Below the pieces are notes generated by a model that was not told the DNA's origin, made no database searches, and saw nothing but the letters and a program-made list of their open reading frames with translations. Below are positions 26,893-36,106 of a stretch of DNA of 64,000 nt, piece by piece. Each line of letters begins with the position of its first letter. Position 1 is the first letter of the stretch. A program made the translations under genes and the position numbers. The stretch is from Pseudomonas putida (GTDB lineage: Bacteria > Pseudomonadota > Gammaproteobacteria > Pseudomonadales > Pseudomonadaceae). The stretch spans positions 436,519 through 500,518 of the forward strand of contig NZ_MNAH01000004.1 of NCBI RefSeq assembly GCF_001976065.1, written 5' to 3'.

Positions 26893-28317
26893 ATGACCCT
26901 TTACGTCAACCTCGCCGAACTGCTCGGCACGCGTATCGAACAGGGCTTCTATCGCCCCGGTGACCGCTTGCCCTCCGTGCGAGCACTGAGCGTCGAACAC
27001 GGGGTCAGCCTGAGCACGGTGCAACAGGCCTATCGGGTACTGGAAGACAACGGCCTGGCCATGCCACGGCCAAAATCCGGTTACTTTGTACCCGTCAGTC
27101 GCGAACTGCCGGACCTGCCGGCTGTTGGCCGTCCAGCTCAACGTCCGGTGGATATTTCACAATGGGATCAAGTGTTGGAACTGATCCGCGCCGTGCCGCG
27201 AAAGGATGTGGTGCAACTGGGTCGCGGCATGCCGGACATCAACAGTCCGACCATGAAACCCCTGCTGCGCGACCTGGCGCGCATCAGCCGGCGGCAAGAC
27301 ATGCCCGGCCTGTATTACGACAACATCCACGGCAACCTCGAACTGCGTGAACAGATCGCCCGCCTGATGCTCGACTCGGGCTGCCAGCTGGGGCCTGGTG
27401 ACCTGGTGGTGACCACCGGCTGCCACGAAGCGCTGTCCACCAGTATCCGGGCGATCTGTGCACCCGGGGACATCGTGGCGGTGGACTCGCCGAGCTTTCA
27501 CGGCGCCATGCAGACTCTCAAGGGGCTGGGCATGAAAGCCCTGGAGATCCCCACCGATCCGCTGACCGGGATCAGCCTGGATGCCCTGGAACTGGCATTG
27601 GAGCAGTGGCCGATCAAGGCCATACAGTTAACCCCCAACTGCAACAACCCGTTGGGCTACATCATGCCGGAGTCGCGCAAACGCTCATTGTTGACGCTTG
27701 CACAGCGTTTCGACGTGGCCATCATCGAAGACGATGTGTATGGCGAACTGGCCTACTCCTACCCGCGCCCTCGCACGATCAAATCCTTCGACGAGGACGG
27801 CCGCGTGCTGCTGTGCAGTTCATTTTCCAAGACCCTGGCGCCAGGCCTGCGCATCGGCTGGGTCGCGCCCGGGCGCTATCTGGAACGGGTGCTGCACATG
27901 AAATACATCAGCACCGGTTCGACCGCGCCGCAACCCCAGATAGCCATCGCCGAATTTCTCAAAGGCGGCCACTTCGAACCGCACTTGCGGCGGATGCGCA
28001 CGCAATACCAGCGTAATCGCGACATGATGATCGACTGGGTGGCTCGCTACTTCCCGCCGGGCACGCGCGCCAGCCGCCCACAGGGCAGCTTCATGCTGTG
28101 GGTCGAGCTGCCGGAAGGTTTCGATACGCTCAAACTCAATCGCGAACTACACGATCAAGGCGTACAGATTGCCGTTGGCAGCATCTTTTCCGCATCGGGC
28201 AAATACCGTAATTGCCTGCGCATGAACTACGCTGCCAAACCAACGGCACAGATCGAAGAGGCGGTGCGCAAGGTCGGTGCCGCCGCCATCAGACTCTTGG
28301 CAGAGGTTGATGGCTGA
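26893..28317 (+). CDS. MocR-type regulator: GntR helix-turn-helix fused to aminotransferase
   Basis: 474 residues from the ATG at 26893, where the product begins directly with the GntR winged-helix domain. DNA-binding domain ~5-70 (GDRLPSVRALSVEHGVSLST), linker, then a fold type I aminotransferase domain ~110-470 with the PLP lysine in SSFSKTLAPGLRIGW. Such proteins sense PLP or an amino-compound and control nearby genes. The divergent neighbour is the DUF1127 gene and the polyamine genes are close by, but the target is not evident. Confidence 0.88.
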   Translation: MTLYVNLAELLGTRIEQGFYRPGDRLPSVRALSVEHGVSLSTVQQAYRVLEDNGLAMPRPKSGYFVPVSRELPDLPAVGRPAQRPVDISQWDQVLELIRAVPRKDVVQLGRGMPDINSPTMKPLLRDLARISRRQDMPGLYYDNIHGNLELREQIARLMLDSGCQLGPGDLVVTTGCHEALSTSIRAICAPGDIVAVDSPSFHGAMQTLKGLGMKALEIPTDPLTGISLDALELALEQWPIKAIQLTPNCNNPLGYIMPESRKRSLLTLAQRFDVAIIEDDVYGELAYSYPRPRTIKSFDEDGRVLLCSSFSKTLAPGLRIGWVAPGRYLERVLHMKYISTGSTAPQPQIAIAEFLKGGHFEPHLRRMRTQYQRNRDMMIDWVARYFPPGTRASRPQGSFMLWVELPEGFDTLKLNRELHDQGVQIAVGSIFSASGKYRNCLRMNYAAKPTAQIEEAVRKVGAAAIRLLAEVDG

Positions 28318-28337
28318 CAGGCTATACCTGTGCGCAA

Positions 28338-28913
28338 TCACTCCAGCTCAATTCGAATTTTGTTTTCCAGGGTTTTAACATCACGCACCCGGGTTGCCTC
28401 CGGATTGATCCGGGCATCGAGTTCCAGTTCCAGATCCCAATGTGTGCCGAGTGCAGCTGCGCCGTTACGCCACGGCATGATCCGCTCACCTGGACGCAAC
28501 AGGCCCGTATCAACCGGGCTCTCCTCGCCTTCTCGGCGCCATGCCATGGCAACACCATCCAGCCGGGCGGACAGAATGCTGACCTGCAACACTCCATCGC
28601 CAAACGGGAAGTGCCGCATATCCACCGTTGCGCCGTCCAGCCAGAGCCTCATCGGCTGCGGTGCCGCGCATTGCACCTGCAACCGGGTTTGCCGCTTGCC
28701 CAGGATCAACGGCCCGCCGGCTGGCGAGCGCCCGAGCAGCTCCCCCCGGGTGGTCGAACCAAAATCAATCAAGGAGGGCGCCAGGGTTAACGTGCAGCGC
28801 TGCGCAGCCATCGCAGGAATAGTGCAAACAGACAGCAAAACACTGAAAAGCAAGCGGACGAACATTGCTCGCCGCGCAAGACAAGCAGATGGAATATCAG
28901 CTGGATTGTTCAT
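28338..28913 (-). CDS. Secreted minor fimbrial subunit of the chaperone-usher operon
   Basis: 191 residues. A signal peptide ends near AMA-AQRC. Two cysteines (QRCTLTLAP and LQVQCAAP) fit the disulfide of pilin-type subunits, and the all-beta pattern with DFGSTTRGELL matches an Ig-like fimbrial domain. It is the last gene of the operon, 27 bp after the usher, where the tip or minor subunit usually lies. No separate receptor-binding domain is obvious at this length. An internal ATG at 28865 is possible, but the 28913 ATG has AAGGAC upstream. Confidence 0.72.
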   Translation of the reverse strand: MNNPADIPSACLARRAMFVRLLFSVLLSVCTIPAMAAQRCTLTLAPSLIDFGSTTRGELLGRSPAGGPLILGKRQTRLQVQCAAPQPMRLWLDGATVDMRHFPFGDGVLQVSILSARLDGVAMAWRREGEESPVDTGLLRPGERIMPWRNGAAALGTHWDLELELDARINPEATRVRDVKTLENKIRIELE

Positions 28914-28940
28914 GGGCAGTCCTTGGTCAAAATATACATA

Positions 28941-31391
28941 TCAAGCCTCCTCGCAGACGCTTTCGGCGGTTTCGAACAACGCCGACGCCTCAGACTTTTG
29001 CGCGAGACTGACATTGAGCCTGCACGACGCCCCGTCGGGCAGCGTCAACTGCAACTGCATGTCGGGACGGGCGTCGACAAGAAAGATTTTCCCCGCGTCG
29101 ACGACCGTCGTCAGGTAGCGCTGGTTGTGGTCGTAAACGCCCACGCCCTGTGTCACTGGCCGACCATCCGCCCGGCGCGCCATCAACAATACTCGGCGTG
29201 CACTGATGACCGAAAAGTCGAATGCCTGAACCGAGCCACGCCCGGCCTCGACTTCCTGATAGCCATTGAGCACATCGAAGTTGCGCGGCAAGCTGGCGGT
29301 TTCGATCTCGATCCGGCCTGTGCGATAGGCTGGCAGACTGGCCACGATGGCGCGCCCGGCACCGTCGGTCCATACCGGCCCCTGCGGCGTGCGCAGCTTG
29401 ACGCCGGCTTCGTCACCGACCTTCACCAGGCCAAAGGTGTCGCGCAACCAATAGGGCGACGGCGTGATGCCCTCGGCGTGGATGGCCAGACCACCGCTCA
29501 TGGCCGCGTCATAGCCCGTCGCTCCGGCACCGCTACGGGTATAGCCGAGGTCGACACTGGTATAGCGTGGCAACAGACTGAGGCGTCCATTCATGTCGAC
29601 TTGTCCTGCTGCCGCTCGATCGACACCGACGTTATAGCCCAACGTGTCATCGACCTGTTCGCTCAACTGTGCCCCCGTACGCAGCCCATTCGCACCGTCG
29701 TGGCGGGCGTAATGACTGAGGCTGCGTCGCTGGCCCAAGGCAAGACTCAGAGAAAAGAACGCCGCGGTTCCAGGACTGTTTTGCACCGACGCACCAAAAT
29801 TTCTTTCCAGCCTCAGCGAAAGGTGAGTGTTCTTGAACACGCTGGACGACCAGGAAAGCCCCAAACGAGATTGCGCCTGACCGTTGGTGGTGGCGTTGCG
29901 CGAAACCACGGCACCCAACGTCCCAAGGTTTTCCAGCGTACCGCTCACTGACGCGCTCAATTGCTGGCTGGCACGTGACTCGGGCGCTCTGCGCTTCTCG
30001 TTCCAGGCTGTATCGGTCAGCGTACGGAAACCCTCGGTCTGCTGCGAAGCAGTAAGGCCTGCGGACACGCTACGGCCGAGGGATGTGCTCAATGATGCCT
30101 GCAGTTGAGAACCTCGCAATTGCACGGCAGGAGTACTGGAAAACACATGTTGAGCACTGATCGTGGTGTGCTCGGACAGCGCCTGCTGTAGGCCCCAGCC
30201 GAATGCTTGATACTGGTCGGCCCCCATGAGTCCGGCACTCAGATGCGTGTTTGCACGCCACCGCCAGCTGTTGGTCGCGGCTGCAAACAAGGGTGTTTCG
30301 CGATCATCGCTGCCGAACCGGCGAACCTGGCCTAACGCCAGGGTGTATCCGGAGGGACCTGCGTTGTTGCCACGGCGCAAGGTTGCCGAAGGCACCGTGA
30401 ATTGATGTTGTGAGCCACTGTCCTCCTGCACCGTCACTTCCAGATCGAGGTTGAGACTCAGTAGCGGCAAGCCACTGAGGGTAAAAGGACCACTCGGCAC
30501 CAGGGTCGTGTAAATCACCACACCACTTTGCCGCACCTCGACACGGGCAGGCGAAAACGCCACTCCGTCGACAATCGTGTTGCTGCCAATCCCTTCGTTG
30601 GCCATGGCGCTGAGCGCGGTTTCCGGCTGTAACTGAACGCCGGTAAACGCGCCACCCGCCAGTAGCGGCGCAGCCAACGTAAGGTGCCCGAGCTGCATCC
30701 GGGTCTGGTGCTTTTCCCACGTGTGTTCGGCGTACGCATAGAGATGTTCGGCGCGCCCAGTGCCCTCGAACGCGCTATAGGATTGTCGACTGCGCACAAT
30801 CCAGTCTCCGGCATTCAGACCGATCAAGGAGCTGAAGTTGCGGTACTGACTGGACTGTCCATTGGATTGTCGGTTGACCAGCAATGCGTCGTAGTTCAAC
30901 AACCCGGCGCTTCCGCCGTTGGAGAAGCTGCGCTGTATCGGCCCCCGCGATAGCAGGGTGTGGGTCGGAACCCGCAAGGCCACTTCTTCCTTACCAGGAA
31001 GAAGACGCACCACGGCCTCGGGAATGGCCTGGGTAAGGAGCAGGCATGCGCCAGTGTCCGGAGCTTGCAGGGTACGCTCAGGCGCGTGTATGCCCGCACT
31101 GGCCAGCAGCGAGGAGTCGGCGCACAGCTCACCGTTTTCGTTGAACCTTGCGTGGGTGCGCCCCTTGGCTGTGCCATTGACCTCGAGGGTCACCTGCCGC
31201 TCTCCTTGTTCGAAACGAGGCGCCAGCCGGAAGTACTGCGCGAGTTGTGGATCGATCCCCCGCGCCTTGAGAACCTGGGCATCAAAAACGACGCCCTCAT
31301 CAGCCACAACCTTGCCCAGCGCAGCCACCACGAGACTGACGGCACTCACAACCCTTATTCCCGCGGCTCGCCATGCGCACGAGCCCGGCAT
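28941..31391 (-). CDS. Fimbrial outer-membrane usher
   Basis: 816 residues. A signal peptide is followed by the N-terminal usher domain, a large 24-strand beta-barrel region (SYSAFEGTGRAEHLYAY, DGVAFSPARVEVRQSG, VPSGPFTLSGLPLLS) and C-terminal plug-type domains (NFDVLNGYQEVEAGRGS, FLVDARPDMQLQLTLP). The motifs are those of PapC-family ushers that receive chaperone-subunit complexes and secrete the fibre. Its ATG overlaps the chaperone stop by one base. Cysteines near the C-terminus (GASCRLNV, ESVCEE) suit an extracellular disulfide. Confidence 0.88.
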   Translation of the reverse strand: MPGSCAWRAAGIRVVSAVSLVVAALGKVVADEGVVFDAQVLKARGIDPQLAQYFRLAPRFEQGERQVTLEVNGTAKGRTHARFNENGELCADSSLLASAGIHAPERTLQAPDTGACLLLTQAIPEAVVRLLPGKEEVALRVPTHTLLSRGPIQRSFSNGGSAGLLNYDALLVNRQSNGQSSQYRNFSSLIGLNAGDWIVRSRQSYSAFEGTGRAEHLYAYAEHTWEKHQTRMQLGHLTLAAPLLAGGAFTGVQLQPETALSAMANEGIGSNTIVDGVAFSPARVEVRQSGVVIYTTLVPSGPFTLSGLPLLSLNLDLEVTVQEDSGSQHQFTVPSATLRRGNNAGPSGYTLALGQVRRFGSDDRETPLFAAATNSWRWRANTHLSAGLMGADQYQAFGWGLQQALSEHTTISAQHVFSSTPAVQLRGSQLQASLSTSLGRSVSAGLTASQQTEGFRTLTDTAWNEKRRAPESRASQQLSASVSGTLENLGTLGAVVSRNATTNGQAQSRLGLSWSSSVFKNTHLSLRLERNFGASVQNSPGTAAFFSLSLALGQRRSLSHYARHDGANGLRTGAQLSEQVDDTLGYNVGVDRAAAGQVDMNGRLSLLPRYTSVDLGYTRSGAGATGYDAAMSGGLAIHAEGITPSPYWLRDTFGLVKVGDEAGVKLRTPQGPVWTDGAGRAIVASLPAYRTGRIEIETASLPRNFDVLNGYQEVEAGRGSVQAFDFSVISARRVLLMARRADGRPVTQGVGVYDHNQRYLTTVVDAGKIFLVDARPDMQLQLTLPDGASCRLNVSLAQKSEASALFETAESVCEEA

Positions 31392-32095
31392 TACCTGGCG
31401 ACCAAAGGCGCATCGTAAGTGCCCATTGCGAATCCGTAAGTGCTCGCAGGCGACAAGCGCACAGTCGCCCCCACCACCTCAGCTCCCGTCAGAACCAGCT
31501 CTTCGCCAGGCAGTACATAGGTACGCGGTAAATCCAGCGGTATGCCAAGCGGCATGATGCTGACCGACTTGGCCAGTCGGACCACATAAGGACTGGCGTT
31601 TCTGACCTGAACCTTACCGTCCCGTAACGACCAGCTCAGTCCTTTCCAGGGTTCACGCTCGACCGGCAGGCTCGCCGGACGCAGGATGACTGGAATATTC
31701 TGGCGTACCCCCAGTTTCACTTGAGCCTGCCCACCCGTTTCGGCAGGCAAGATGCCCTCGAAGATGACGCGCTTCAGGCGTTCGGTTTCGAGGGGTTTGG
31801 CGCTTTGCAGAATGAACCTGAGCTGCTGGGTTGCACCCGCCTCGACACGCGCCACTGGCTGGGTGACGACCAGCAGATGCTCACTGTCCTGAGGAATGTT
31901 CTCGATCACGGTGTACAACAGCGCTGGTTGGTCATCCGTGTTCTGAACGTTGATTGTTGCTTCGCCGATAGCTTCATCTACCAGCAAAACCGGAACCTCG
32001 GGCACCATGCCGACGGCAAATGCTCTCGCGCTGGAAACGGCCATACAGATAGCGAAGAACGCGCCAGGCGCGACCTGTTTTTTGAATGAAAACAT
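31391..32095 (-). CDS. Fimbrial periplasmic chaperone
   Basis: 234 residues. Signal peptide to about residue 27, then two Ig-like domains of the PapD type. The first carries alternating hydrophobic strands (LYTVIENIPQD, QQLRFILQSAKPLETERLKR) and a conserved arginine region; VIFEGILPAE ends the F1-G1 region used for donor-strand complementation. It lies between the major subunit and the usher in a compact operon. No cysteine pair is seen in the second domain. Confidence 0.85.
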   Translation of the reverse strand: MFSFKKQVAPGAFFAICMAVSSARAFAVGMVPEVPVLLVDEAIGEATINVQNTDDQPALLYTVIENIPQDSEHLLVVTQPVARVEAGATQQLRFILQSAKPLETERLKRVIFEGILPAETGGQAQVKLGVRQNIPVILRPASLPVEREPWKGLSWSLRDGKVQVRNASPYVVRLAKSVSIMPLGIPLDLPRTYVLPGEELVLTGAEVVGATVRLSPASTYGFAMGTYDAPLVAR

Positions 32096-32149
32096 AATGA
32101 TTTCCAGGAGTGCCCGGGAGCTTGGCCGTAGCCGTCCCGGGAACCTGTG

Positions 32150-32806
32150 TTACAGGTAGTAAACGTCGAAGGTCACAAACCCATCGACTTTGTACTCATC
32201 GGTGGTAACTGGCAGATCCCTGGCCGGGCGTACTGCCGCTGCTACCTTCATGGGAAAGGCGTGGAACCTGGCGGCAATCGGCCCTTTAACCTCGTCTTCA
32301 CCCCAGGAGTAGCTGACGGGTGCATTCGACACCATCAGGCTTTGCGGGATGCGCCAGTTAAGGTTATTGGGAGTGCGAACCAAAAACTGCTGTGCCCGCT
32401 CATCTGCACTGGGGATACCGACTCGCAAGCCAAAACCACCAATTGCAACGCCATCCACGGTGCCCAGACCGTAATACAGATTTTCACCAGTAAAACCGGT
32501 TGGGCTGAAAATCAAACCGGGTGCCTTGGTATCGCCACGACCATCCGTCACGGCGAACTCAACAGCCGCGGGGGCTGTGCAAGCGATACTTAGCGTGATG
32601 TCCTTCTCGGGAAAATTGGTTTGAGCGGCAATATTCAGATCGTTTGCAGATAAGTTACCCAGTTGCACAGTTGTACCACCGGCAAACGTTGGGACACACG
32701 AAGTTGGTGTAATAGCACCGGTCACAGTCAAACTGGTACTTGCTGCCGACGCCATCATCGGGGAAACAGCAATCGCGGCGGCGACTATCAAAAATAGATC
32801 TCTCAT
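32150..32806 (-). CDS. Fimbrial major subunit (DUF1120-like)
   Basis: 218 residues from the ATG at 32806, with AAGGAAG 6 bp upstream. The signal peptide ends at ASA-AST. The mature protein begins with an alternating stretch (STSLTVTGAITPTSC), and two cysteines (PTSCVPTF and SIACTAP) are spaced as in pilin-fold subunits. The C-terminus is a beta strand ending in VTFDVYYL, the usual chaperone-binding end with penultimate aromatic residues. As first gene of the operon it is probably the main fibre subunit. It resembles DUF1120-type proteins linked to chaperone-usher sets in P. fluorescens. Confidence 0.78.
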   Translation of the reverse strand: MRDLFLIVAAAIAVSPMMASAASTSLTVTGAITPTSCVPTFAGGTTVQLGNLSANDLNIAAQTNFPEKDITLSIACTAPAAVEFAVTDGRGDTKAPGLIFSPTGFTGENLYYGLGTVDGVAIGGFGLRVGIPSADERAQQFLVRTPNNLNWRIPQSLMVSNAPVSYSWGEDEVKGPIAARFHAFPMKVAAAVRPARDLPVTTDEYKVDGFVTFDVYYL

Positions 32807-33227
32807 TATTAACTTCCTTGTTAGATATCGATATACAACAATTGAAGCTACACAACTTCCGGGAAGCAAAAACGGTTGATTTACCCCACAGATTTGTAAA
32901 GCGATGATTGCCGTTTTTTTGAAATTTTTCTGTAGGACATTTCGTTATACGCAAGAGGATAAGGCTATGCTTGGCGTGGCTTTCAGAAGACTCCAATGAA
33001 ATTTTTAAAATGAAAAGACTTGTAACTTCCCACCACCCAATGTCTCCCCAACCACACTTATAACGGTGGCGCCCCAGATTATTGTTTCGCCCCCCGGCCC
33101 CTTTGCGGTTCACGAACACGCATTGAACTTTCTTTCAAAACAAATCCAACCATTGGAGCGCACTGAGAACCATCAACCTCCCAGGCCATGCCATACTCCG
33201 GCTTTGCCGCCATTCGAGATACTCGAC
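32807..33227. promoter_or_regulatory. AT-rich divergent region between pilus operon and phospholipase D gene
   Basis: 421 bp with a marked drop in GC between about 32820 and 33020 (GATATCGATATACAAC at ~32825, TTTTTTTGAAATTTTTC at ~32915), where the pilus promoter should lie. The right part is coding-like but has no recognised product. I see no gene here. Confidence 0.5.
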
Positions 33228-34796
33228 TTGAGCTCAAGACAAACCATCGCCCTGTTGCTGCTGCTTGGTGTGTCAATGAGCGGTTGCGCCAACTTCGACC
33301 TGCAGGTCGAACCGAGCCAGGCACTACCGGCGAGCGCCTCGACATTCGGTCGCTCGGTCCAGGCCCAGGCCGCTACCCATGAAGGGAAATCGGGATTTCG
33401 CCTGCTGTCCGACAGCACCGAGGCGTTCACCGCCCGCGCCGAGCTGATTCGCAACGCGCAAAGCAGCCTCGACCTGCAGTACTACATCGTCCATGACGGC
33501 ATCAGCACGCGGATGCTGGTGGCTGAATTGCTCAAGGCTGCGGACCGCGGCGTGCGCGTACGCATTCTGCTTGATGACACCACCAGCGATGGCCTGGACA
33601 AGACCATCGCCACGCTGGCGGCGCATCCACAGATCCAGATTCGCGTGTTCAACCCGTTGCATCTGGGTCGCAGCACCGGCGTGACGCGCACCGTGGGCCG
33701 GTTGCTGAATGTATCTCGGCAACATCGACGCATGCACAACAAGCTGTGGCTGGCCGACAACAGCATGGCGATTGTCGGAGGGCGCAACCTGGGGGACGAG
33801 TATTTCGACGCCAAGCCCAACCTGAACTTCACCGACATCGACATGCTCGGCGTCGGCCCGGTCGCCGAGCAGTTGGGGCACAGTTTCGACCAGTATTGGA
33901 ATAGCGCCCTGAGCAAGCCCATCGATGAGTTTGTATCAAGCAAGCCGACCGCCGAGGATCTGCAAAACACCCGCACCCGGCTGGAAGAATCCCTGGAAGA
34001 ATCGCGCAAACAGAACCACGCGCTCTATCAACAGTTGATGACTTTCGCCACGCAGCCGCGCCTGGATATCTGGCGCGAAGAGTTGATATGGGCCTGGAAT
34101 CAGGCGCTATGGGATGCACCGAGCAAAGTGCTGGCCGACGGCGAGCCCGATCCACAGTTGCTGCTGACGACTCAGTTGGCCCCCGCACTCGATGGCGTCA
34201 ACAAAGAGCTGATCATGATCTCGGCCTATTTTGTACCCGGCCCACCGGGGCTGGTTTACCTGACCGGACGTGCTGACGCCGGCGTGTCGGTGCTATTACT
34301 GACCAACTCATTGGAAGCCACGGACGTGCCGGCGGTTCATGGCGGCTATGCACCGTATCGCAAGGCGCTGATGGAGCACGGCGTGCAGCTCTTCGAACTG
34401 CGCCGCCAGCCCGGCGACAACAGCGGTAGCGGACCTCGCCTGTTTTCCAGCAAGTCTTATGGGGACTCCGATTCAAGCCTGCACAGCAAGGCAATCATCT
34501 TCGACCAGCAAAAGGCATTCATCGGCTCGTTCAACTTCGACCCCCGCTCGGTACTGTGGAACACCGAAGTCGGGGTGCTGGTGGACAGCCCGGAACTGGC
34601 GGCCCACGTTCGCGAGCTAGCCTTGCAGGGCATGGCGCCGCCATTGGCCTACAAGGTGGAGCTGGATAAAAACCAACTCGTATGGGTTACCGAAGATGAC
34701 GGCAAAATGCACACCTTGACCCGTGAACCTGGCAGTTGGTGGCGACGCTTCAATGCCTGGCTGAGCAACGTCGTCGGGCTGGAGCGCCTGCTTTGA
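33228..34796 (+). CDS. Phospholipase D/cardiolipin synthase-like lipoprotein
   Basis: About 522 residues from a TTG at 33228; upstream in-frame codons give an unlikely proline-rich leader, while from this TTG a lipoprotein signal (TIALLLLLGVSMSGC) begins. Two HKD motifs define the PLD superfamily: HNKLWLADNSMAIVGGRN at ~170 and HSKAIIFDQQKAFIGS at ~420. The layout matches YmdC/ClsC-type phosphatidyltransferases, which make or remodel cardiolipin, here probably lipid-anchored in the periplasm. The start remains uncertain. A similar gene (PA5310) stands near pauB4 in P. aeruginosa as I recall. Confidence 0.82.
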   Translation: MSSRQTIALLLLLGVSMSGCANFDLQVEPSQALPASASTFGRSVQAQAATHEGKSGFRLLSDSTEAFTARAELIRNAQSSLDLQYYIVHDGISTRMLVAELLKAADRGVRVRILLDDTTSDGLDKTIATLAAHPQIQIRVFNPLHLGRSTGVTRTVGRLLNVSRQHRRMHNKLWLADNSMAIVGGRNLGDEYFDAKPNLNFTDIDMLGVGPVAEQLGHSFDQYWNSALSKPIDEFVSSKPTAEDLQNTRTRLEESLEESRKQNHALYQQLMTFATQPRLDIWREELIWAWNQALWDAPSKVLADGEPDPQLLLTTQLAPALDGVNKELIMISAYFVPGPPGLVYLTGRADAGVSVLLLTNSLEATDVPAVHGGYAPYRKALMEHGVQLFELRRQPGDNSGSGPRLFSSKSYGDSDSSLHSKAIIFDQQKAFIGSFNFDPRSVLWNTEVGVLVDSPELAAHVRELALQGMAPPLAYKVELDKNQLVWVTEDDGKMHTLTREPGSWWRRFNAWLSNVVGLERLL

Positions 34797-34802
34797 AGCT
34801 TC

Positions 34803-35945
34803 TCAAGCTGGCTGCACCGCGCCAAACGCCCCCTGCCGCGACACCAGGATCACCAACCCAAACGCCCCCGCCGCCATCAGCAACGGTAACGCATGCCCGC
34901 TGATCCACTGGCTGCCGGCACCGGCAATCAAGGGCCCGAGAAGGCAACCGATCCCCCACAGTTGTGCGATGTGCGCATTGGCCCGCACCAGCGCATCGTC
35001 GCGATACCGCTCGCCAATCAGGATCAGCGATAAAGTAAACAGCCCGCCGGCACTGGCGCCGAACAGCACCCACAGCGGCCAGATCAGCAAGGTCTCGATC
35101 AGCAACGGGATCGCCAGGCTCGAGACCAGCAATACCACCGCGCAACCGATAAACAACGTACGCCGCGACACGCGATCGGCCAGCGCACCGATGGGCAGTT
35201 GCAGCAAGGCATCGCCCACCACGACCGTGCTGACCATTGCCAAGGCGATTTCCGTGGTGAAGCCCTGGCGCAGGCAATAGACGGGCAACAGCGTCAGGAT
35301 CATCGCTTCGAACGCCGCGAACAGCGACACCGCCCAGGCAATGGCCGGCAGACCCCGGCAGAAGGTCAACAAATCACCGAAGGTTACGCTACAGGCCTCG
35401 CTGCCAGGCGCGCCGCCACGCCCCAGCAGCAGGAACGGTGCCGCCACCAGCAGCCCCACGCCGACCCAGAAACCGTAATCGTGCTCGGTACCCAGCACGC
35501 CCAGCAGGATCGGTCCGGCCAACTGGCTCAAAGCGTAACTGCTGCCGTACAACGCCACCAGCCGTCCGCGCCACTCTTCGACCACCAGTTGATTGATCCA
35601 GCTTTCACCGAGGATGAAGACCAGGGTGAGGATAACGCCGATCATCAGGCGCAGCACCAGCCAGATCGGATAACTCGGCATCAGCGCCAGCACACCGATG
35701 GACACCGCCCCGGCCCACAGGCTCAGGCGCATCAGATTGGCAGTGCCCAGGCGCGCCGCCAGATGACTGGAAATCTTCGCGCCCAGCAGCACACCAAAGG
35801 CCGGCATGGCCGCCATCACGCCGATAGCAAACGAGCCGTAGCCCCAACTTTCCAGGCGGAACGACACCAGCGGCATGCTGACACCCAGGGCCAGGCCGAC
35901 ACTCAAGACAGACGCCAACACGGCGAAATACGTCGCCCAACGCAT
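34803..35945 (-). CDS. MFS transporter
   Basis: 380 residues from the ATG at 35945 (AGGAG 8 bp upstream); the longer frame runs into a REP element. Twelve hydrophobic segments in two halves, with MFS loop motifs such as LGAKISSHLAARLG after helix 2 and GALADRVSRRTLFIG in the second half. It resembles YcaD-like transporters. It lies between the PLD gene (convergent, 6 bp apart) and the KauB-like dehydrogenase, so a substrate in amine metabolism is possible but unproven. Confidence 0.85.
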   Translation of the reverse strand: MRWATYFAVLASVLSVGLALGVSMPLVSFRLESWGYGSFAIGVMAAMPAFGVLLGAKISSHLAARLGTANLMRLSLWAGAVSIGVLALMPSYPIWLVLRLMIGVILTLVFILGESWINQLVVEEWRGRLVALYGSSYALSQLAGPILLGVLGTEHDYGFWVGVGLLVAAPFLLLGRGGAPGSEACSVTFGDLLTFCRGLPAIAWAVSLFAAFEAMILTLLPVYCLRQGFTTEIALAMVSTVVVGDALLQLPIGALADRVSRRTLFIGCAVVLLVSSLAIPLLIETLLIWPLWVLFGASAGGLFTLSLILIGERYRDDALVRANAHIAQLWGIGCLLGPLIAGAGSQWISGHALPLLMAAGAFGLVILVSRQGAFGAVQPA

Positions 35946-35988
35946 GTTCCACGCTCCTGTGGATATTTTTATGGTCTGCGCAAAACAA

Positions 35989-36078
35989 TGTGGGAGCGGG
36001 CTTGCTCGCGAAGAGGCCATCACATTCAACATCAATGTTGACTGTCACACCGCCTTCGCGAGCAAGCCCGCTCCCACA
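35989..36078. repeat. REP doublet (BIME) between MFS and aldehyde dehydrogenase genes
   Basis: Inverted copies of TGTGGGAGCGGGCTTGCTCG and its complement around ~40 bp that contain a smaller palindrome (AACATCAATGTT). Both flanking genes read leftwards, so it lies within a co-directional gap. Confidence 0.85.
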
Positions 36079-36106
36079 GGGGATCTACGTCGTTAAGAAA
36101 ACCGAC

